DNA from: an uncultured Ruminococcus sp.
Lineage (GTDB): Bacteria > Bacillota > Clostridia > Oscillospirales > Acutalibacteraceae
Direction of reading: 5' to 3'
Assembly: GCA_900554995.1 (NCBI GenBank)
Contig: USJJ01000022.1
Coordinates: 1-11,336 of the forward strand
DNA length: 11,336 nucleotides
Positions 8,619-11,336 of the stretch are shown here, one piece after another (positions within the stretch are counted from its first letter, which is position 1; every line of letters starts with the position of its first letter). A program made the position numbers and the translations under genes. The notes below the pieces were generated by a model. It searched no databases, was not told where the DNA came from, and saw only the letters and a program-made list of their open reading frames with translations.

Positions 8619-8647
8619 AGTATATCATTTCATATGTCAAAAGTCAA
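8619..8647 (-). promoter_or_regulatory. Sigma-A type promoter for the lipoprotein-mre-minD-mnm operon
   Basis: On the minus strand a -35 TTGACT (8647-8642) and a -10 TATACT (8624-8619) are separated by exactly 17 nt. The transcript would start near 8612 and have a leader of about 30 nt before the TTG start. A second possible -35 (TTGACA) overlaps the spacer but has a poorer -10. No other strong promoter was noticed between the genes downstream. Confidence 0.8.
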
Positions 8648-8668
8648 TCTAAATAATACAAATTACAG

Positions 8669-8697
8669 TTGACAATTACAGCTTATTTTGATAGAAT
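8669..8697 (+). promoter_or_regulatory. Sigma-A type promoter for tRNA-Arg
   Basis: A consensus -35 TTGACA (8669-8674) and a -10 TAGAAT (8692-8697) are separated by 17 nt. The expected start is about 8704, only a few bases before the tRNA 5' end at 8711. It is divergent from the mre-operon promoter; the two -35 boxes are 21 nt apart. Confidence 0.85.
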
Positions 8698-8710
8698 AAT
8701 TAGGCAGTAA

Positions 8711-8787
8711 GTCTCCGTAGCTCAGCAGGATAGAGCGTTCGCCTCCTAAGCGAAAGGCCGTGGGTTCGAATCCCGCCGGGGACGCCA
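8711..8787 (+). tRNA. tRNA-Arg, anticodon CCU (reads AGG)
   Basis: A complete 77-nt cloverleaf can be folded by eye. The acceptor stem pairs GTCTCCG (8711-8717) with CGGGGAC (8777-8783), with one T-G wobble. The anticodon arm is TTCGC-CTCCTAA-GCGAA, giving anticodon CCT in the DNA. The T arm carries GGGTTCGAATCCC. The discriminator is G (8784) and the CCA end (8785-8787) is encoded. The gene has its own promoter and terminator, so it is a single-tRNA unit. No copy of its 3' end is seen elsewhere in the window, so there is no sign of an integrated element here. Confidence 0.97.
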
Positions 8788-8820
8788 GAAAAAGCACTTG
8801 CGAAAGCAAGTGCTTTTTCT
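8787..8820 (+). terminator. Intrinsic terminator of tRNA-Arg
   Basis: A perfect 15-bp inverted repeat (8787-8801 with 8806-8820) closes on a GAAA tetraloop and ends in a T run (CTTTTTCT). The left arm begins at the last base of the tRNA CCA end, so termination follows the tRNA at once. Confidence 0.93.
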
Positions 8821-9058
8821 AATGAAATCCGACTGCGGAAAATGATAAAGAAAAATCTTTATTTATCAATATTTATCGATAAACTGTCTTCTATTGATTT
8901 GAGATCAAGAGGAGTCTTGAAAAGGTGGTGCAAATAAATATAGATTTAATGACAATATCATACAAATTGCGGTGCGTGCCCTGCTTGTCGCTGATTCTCG
9001 CACTGCCCTGTTCCAAAAGCTATAAAAATTACATTTTGATTGAAACGTAAAAACTGAG
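8821..9058. other. Intergenic region without a convincing gene; possible gene remnant or dispersed repeat
   Basis: The left part (8821-8890) is AT-rich and holds a weak hairpin (8845-8862, 7 bp around AAAA) and a 12-bp perfect palindrome TTTATCGATAAA (8872-8883). The right part (about 8960-9020) is clearly richer in G and C. It can be read for 25 sense codons in one plus-strand frame, ending ...TALFQKL at a TAA, and on the minus strand through a similar open stretch, but neither has a start with a ribosome site. A short ORF from ATG 8949 (33 codons) also lacks a ribosome site. A weak TTGAAA/TATAGA pair (8917-8944, 16-nt spacer) could be a chance promoter. The patch is not recognised. Confidence 0.4.
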
Positions 9059-9087
9059 TTGACAAATTGCATAAAATGTTACATAAT
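9059..9087 (+). promoter_or_regulatory. Sigma-A type promoter for the PHP-like exported protein
   Basis: A consensus -35 TTGACA (9059-9064) and a -10 CATAAT (9082-9087) are separated by 17 nt. Transcription would start near 9094, about 31 nt before the GTG start. The promoter rules out translation from the upstream in-frame TTG at 9059. Confidence 0.83.
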
Positions 9088-9110
9088 AGAGAAAATAATA
9101 TGTATAATTT

Positions 9111-9116
9111 GGGAGG
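9111..9116 (+). promoter_or_regulatory. Ribosome binding site fixing the GTG start at 9125
   Basis: GGGAGG lies 8 nt before GTG (9125-9127). The protein then begins with a standard signal peptide, which supports this start over any upstream one. Confidence 0.8.
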
Positions 9117-9124
9117 CTGACGAG

Positions 9125-10585
9125 GTGGCAAAAAAGATAATTGCCGTGGCATTGAGCGTTGTGCTTATGGTTCAGATTTTCGTAATCGGAGCGACGGCAA
9201 AAGGCAAGAAATACATAATCACAAACCCGTATGACGCGGTTGATTGGGACGAATGGGGCAGCTATAAATTTCAGCCGCACTGTCAGACAAATGCAAGTGA
9301 CGGTTATCTGACGATAAAAGAGTTTGTTCAGATGCACTATGACCTCAACTATGATGTTGTTGCGCTGACGGATCACGGCACGATCAACAGGGGATGGAAT
9401 AAGGTGCCCGATCTCGTTCCGCTCGTCCGTCTGGTTAAATATGAGCGCACCCATATGGCTCCGATAGATCCGCTCAGCGATGAGGAATATGATTCATATC
9501 TCAGTGGTACTGCGGCTTCAACGGAAAGAACGCACAAGAACGGAATGCTGGACGTTCCGCAGGGCATTGAGCTCAATATGGCAACTCCGAAAGCCGACTG
9601 TCACCTTACGGGTTATTTCTCCGACTACGGTCAGGGTCTTGCAGGTGTTTACGGCGATTATGAAACTCCGTCAAAGGGCGTAAGAGAGGCGGGCGGTATC
9701 TCGATGCTTTCCCACATCGGCGAGTATGTATATACCGATAAAGACAGCGCAGACCACGTCGGTCAAAAGGTTGACGATTACTATGCAAACAAATTTGCAC
9801 GTCTTTTCCTTGACAATGCAGGCTCAAGCGTAGGTATGGGTATAAACAGCGCAACCGATGCACACACCCGCTGTGACCGAATCCTCTATGATCAGATTCT
9901 TCAAAAGACGATCCCAAACGGTGTTGTTCCGTGGGGCTTCTGTTTCTCCGATTCGCACGATGTAAGGTCGCTCAATGACGCTTATACTATGCTTATGATG
10001 AAGGACTTTGATATGGCAAATGTCCGTGCAAGTATGGAAAACGGCTGGAGCTTTGCTGTTTCGCACTATTCAAACGGCGTTGAGCTCAACGGTATGGAGG
10101 AAATGCCGGGTTTTGATGAGGATAAGGTTTACGATAAAAAGCTCTATCTGCTCGACAACACACCGATGGTAACCCGAATTGACGTTGATCAGGATAAGGG
10201 TACAATCAGGATTGAGGGCACAAACTTCGACCGCATCACGTGGGTATCAAACGGCAATGTTATCAAGCGTGAGGAAAATATTACAAACGGCACTGTAACG
10301 CTTAATCTCTACGGCGATGAGCTCCTCAATGATCCGTATCTTTATATAAGATTTTATATTACGGGCGAGAACGGAATCTGCTACGCTCAGCCGTTTGTTC
10401 TCAGTGTTGAGGGTGAGGAGTTTACTCCCGTAGAGGTTCCCGAAACGCACGATATTTCAACATTCCTCAGAGGACTTGCATCCGTAACGGATTGGCTCTT
10501 CTTCCGCTTCAATCCGATTATATGGCTCTTCAAATATGTTGCGCTTGGATATAATGTATTTGACAGATTCTTCCATCCGTATTAA
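9125..10585 (+). CDS. Exported PHP-domain-like metal-dependent hydrolase
   Basis: The 486-residue product (GTG start) has a signal peptide (basic K3-K4, hydrophobic core, ATA|K cleavage near 25), so it is probably exported. The next part resembles the PHP superfamily, whose metal-dependent members hydrolyse phosphoesters. Seen in order: H52-C-Q54 in place of the usual HxH, followed by T-N-A-S-D59-G, then A-L-T-D83-H84-G-T, G-I-E149-L, C-H160-L-T-G-Y-F, M-L-S-H197, and S-D276-S-H278. These match most PHP metal ligands; the second His of HxH is Gln, so one metal site may be altered. Residues about 350-430 look beta-rich, like an added C-terminal sandwich domain, and the last 30 residues (W457-L-F-F...W467-L-F-K) are aromatic and hydrophobic, perhaps membrane-associated. 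The substrate is not evident. The gene is monocistronic, with its own promoter and terminator. Confidence 0.85.
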   Translation: MAKKIIAVALSVVLMVQIFVIGATAKGKKYIITNPYDAVDWDEWGSYKFQPHCQTNASDGYLTIKEFVQMHYDLNYDVVALTDHGTINRGWNKVPDLVPLVRLVKYERTHMAPIDPLSDEEYDSYLSGTAASTERTHKNGMLDVPQGIELNMATPKADCHLTGYFSDYGQGLAGVYGDYETPSKGVREAGGISMLSHIGEYVYTDKDSADHVGQKVDDYYANKFARLFLDNAGSSVGMGINSATDAHTRCDRILYDQILQKTIPNGVVPWGFCFSDSHDVRSLNDAYTMLMMKDFDMANVRASMENGWSFAVSHYSNGVELNGMEEMPGFDEDKVYDKKLYLLDNTPMVTRIDVDQDKGTIRIEGTNFDRITWVSNGNVIKREENITNGTVTLNLYGDELLNDPYLYIRFYITGENGICYAQPFVLSVEGEEFTPVEVPETHDISTFLRGLASVTDWLFFRFNPIIWLFKYVALGYNVFDRFFHPY

Positions 10586-10600
10586 AACTAAACATTAACA

Positions 10601-10629
10601 AAAGCTCCGATCGGAAAAATCGGAGCTTT
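10601..10629. terminator. Bidirectional intrinsic terminator between the PHP-like gene and metY
   Basis: An 11-bp perfect inverted repeat AAAGCTCCGAT / ATCGGAGCTTT (10601-10611 with 10619-10629) surrounds a 7-nt loop. On the plus strand it ends in TTTCATTTATA, on the minus strand in CTTTTGTT, so it can stop transcripts of both convergent genes. The plus-strand side lies 15 nt past the PHP-like stop. On the minus strand it is preceded by a pyrimidine tract (10640-10664) after the metY stop. Confidence 0.85.
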
Positions 10630-10665
10630 CATTTATATAGGGGGGAAGAAAAGAGAAGGAAAAGC

Positions 10666-11336
10666 TTATTTAACCGCATCAAAGCCCTGCTGAAGGTCGG
10701 CGATGATATCGTCAATATGCTCTGTGCCGATCGAGAGACGAACGGTGTTCGGCTTAATTCCGCAGGAGAGAAGCTCCTTTTCGGAGAGCTGTGAATGGGT
10801 TGTCGATGCCGGATGAATAACGAGCGATTTAACGTCCGCAACGTTTGCAAGAAGAGAGAACAGCTTGAGGCTCTCTGTAAATTTCTTCGCAGTCTCGGCG
10901 TCGCCCTTTATCTCAAAGGTGAAGATTGAAGCTGCACCTTTCTTGAAATACTTGTCATAGAGCTCTTTTTGTTTGCCGGTTGCAAGTGATGGATGGTTAA
11001 CTCTTTCGACCTGAGGATGGTTCTTGAGGAAGTTAACAACTTTGAGCGCATTCTCAACGTGACGCTCAACTCTTAATGAAAGTGTCTCAAGTCCCTGAAT
11101 GAAAATCCATGAATGGATTGGTGAAATTGTAGCACCTGTATCGCGAAGGATAATGGCACGAATTCTTGTAATAAATGCTGCTGGGCCTGCTGCATCAACA
11201 AAGCTGATTCCGTGATAGCTTTCGTTAGGCTCTGTAAACTGTGGGAATTTGCCTGATGCTTTCCAGTCAAACTTACCTCCATCAACAATTACACCACCGA
11301 TTGTTGTACCATGTCCGCCGATAAACTTAGTTGCTG
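10666..11336 (-). CDS. metY: O-acetylhomoserine sulfhydrylase (aminocarboxypropyltransferase), C-terminal part
   Basis: This PLP enzyme joins O-acetylhomoserine with sulfide to form homocysteine, in cytoplasmic methionine synthesis. About 222 C-terminal residues of an expected 425-430 lie in the window; the N-terminal half is beyond position 11336. The visible part opens with A-T-K-F-I-G-G-H-G-T-T, where the Lys is the PLP Schiff-base lysine of the Cys/Met metabolism family. It continues with ESYHGISF, GATISPIHSW, GLETLSLRVERH, V-N-H-P-S-L, H-P-A-S-T-T-H-S-Q and S-I-G-T-E-H, all family-typical; the extended loop before ESYHGISF favours MetY over cystathionine synthase or lyase. The stop is TAA at 10668-10666. 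Proline codons shift from CCA/CCT in the upstream part (about 10985-11336) to CCG further on, possibly an expression effect or a mosaic. The gene converges on the PHP-like gene. Confidence 0.93.
   Translation of the reverse strand, partial: ATKFIGGHGTTIGGVIVDGGKFDWKASGKFPQFTEPNESYHGISFVDAAGPAAFITRIRAIILRDTGATISPIHSWIFIQGLETLSLRVERHVENALKVVNFLKNHPQVERVNHPSLATGKQKELYDKYFKKGAASIFTFEIKGDAETAKKFTESLKLFSLLANVADVKSLVIHPASTTHSQLSEKELLSCGIKPNTVRLSIGTEHIDDIIADLQQGFDAVK

Noticed and set aside
8711..8820. tRNA-Arg 3' end as an attachment site for an integrated element
   Set aside because: No repeat of the tRNA 3' end and no integrase are visible in the window; a terminator follows directly.
8872..8883. 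12-bp palindrome TTTATCGATAAA as an operator
   Set aside because: It is AT-rich, distant from both promoters (about 175 nt from the PHP -35) and single, so chance is likely; kept only as a note in the intergenic entry.
8949..9050. Small 33-codon ORF from ATG 8949
   Set aside because: No ribosome site is present, the Cys-rich product resembles nothing recognised, and it runs toward the PHP promoter.
9059..9124. N-terminal extension of the PHP-like protein from a TTG at 9059
   Set aside because: That codon is part of the -35 box of the promoter and lies upstream of the expected transcript start; the GTG at 9125 has a good ribosome site and gives a clean signal peptide.

Overview
The window looks like a chromosomal segment from a low-to-mid GC member of the Bacillota, most likely class Clostridia and possibly the Ruminococcus/Oscillospirales group. 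This is an inference from the gene set, the moderate GC with CCG/CTC/GTT codons, the AGGAGG-type ribosome binding sites, the TTGACA/TATAAT-type promoters, and an acidic 'DKDG'-rich lipoprotein of a kind common in that group. No mobile element, CRISPR array or rRNA was seen.

Positions 1-8582 are one long minus-strand operon. In transcription order it holds a lipoprotein of unknown function, mreB, mreC, mreD, a class B penicillin-binding protein (mrdA/PBP2-like), a MinD-like ATPase, mnmE and mnmG, with mnmG cut by the window start. Gaps between genes are only 1 to about 60 nt, and a clear promoter (TTGACT, 17 nt, TATACT) lies just upstream of the lipoprotein. The first part encodes the rod/elongation machinery: MreB filaments, the MreC/MreD membrane partners and the PBP2 transpeptidase. 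MinD-like ATPases act in division-site placement or membrane positioning. MnmE and MnmG together make the carboxymethylaminomethyl-type modification of wobble U34 in tRNA.

The most notable feature is that mreB is out of frame. The reading frame shifts just after the conserved I-E-E-P motif (about 7404-7409), as if 7 nt had been lost. The two halves meet at an ATGA stop/start overlap near 7361-7364. This may be a true mutation, a split gene or a sequencing/assembly error.

Positions 8583-8820 hold two divergent promoters, a complete tRNA-Arg (anticodon CCU) with encoded CCA, and a strong intrinsic terminator. Positions 8821-9058 hold no convincing gene, but a GC-richer patch may be a gene remnant or dispersed repeat. 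Positions 9059-10585 hold a monocistronic plus-strand gene with its own strong promoter. It encodes an exported PHP-domain-like metallohydrolase in which one residue of the usual HxH motif is Gln. A bidirectional terminator separates it from the 3' part of metY (O-acetylhomoserine sulfhydrylase), which enters from the right on the minus strand.
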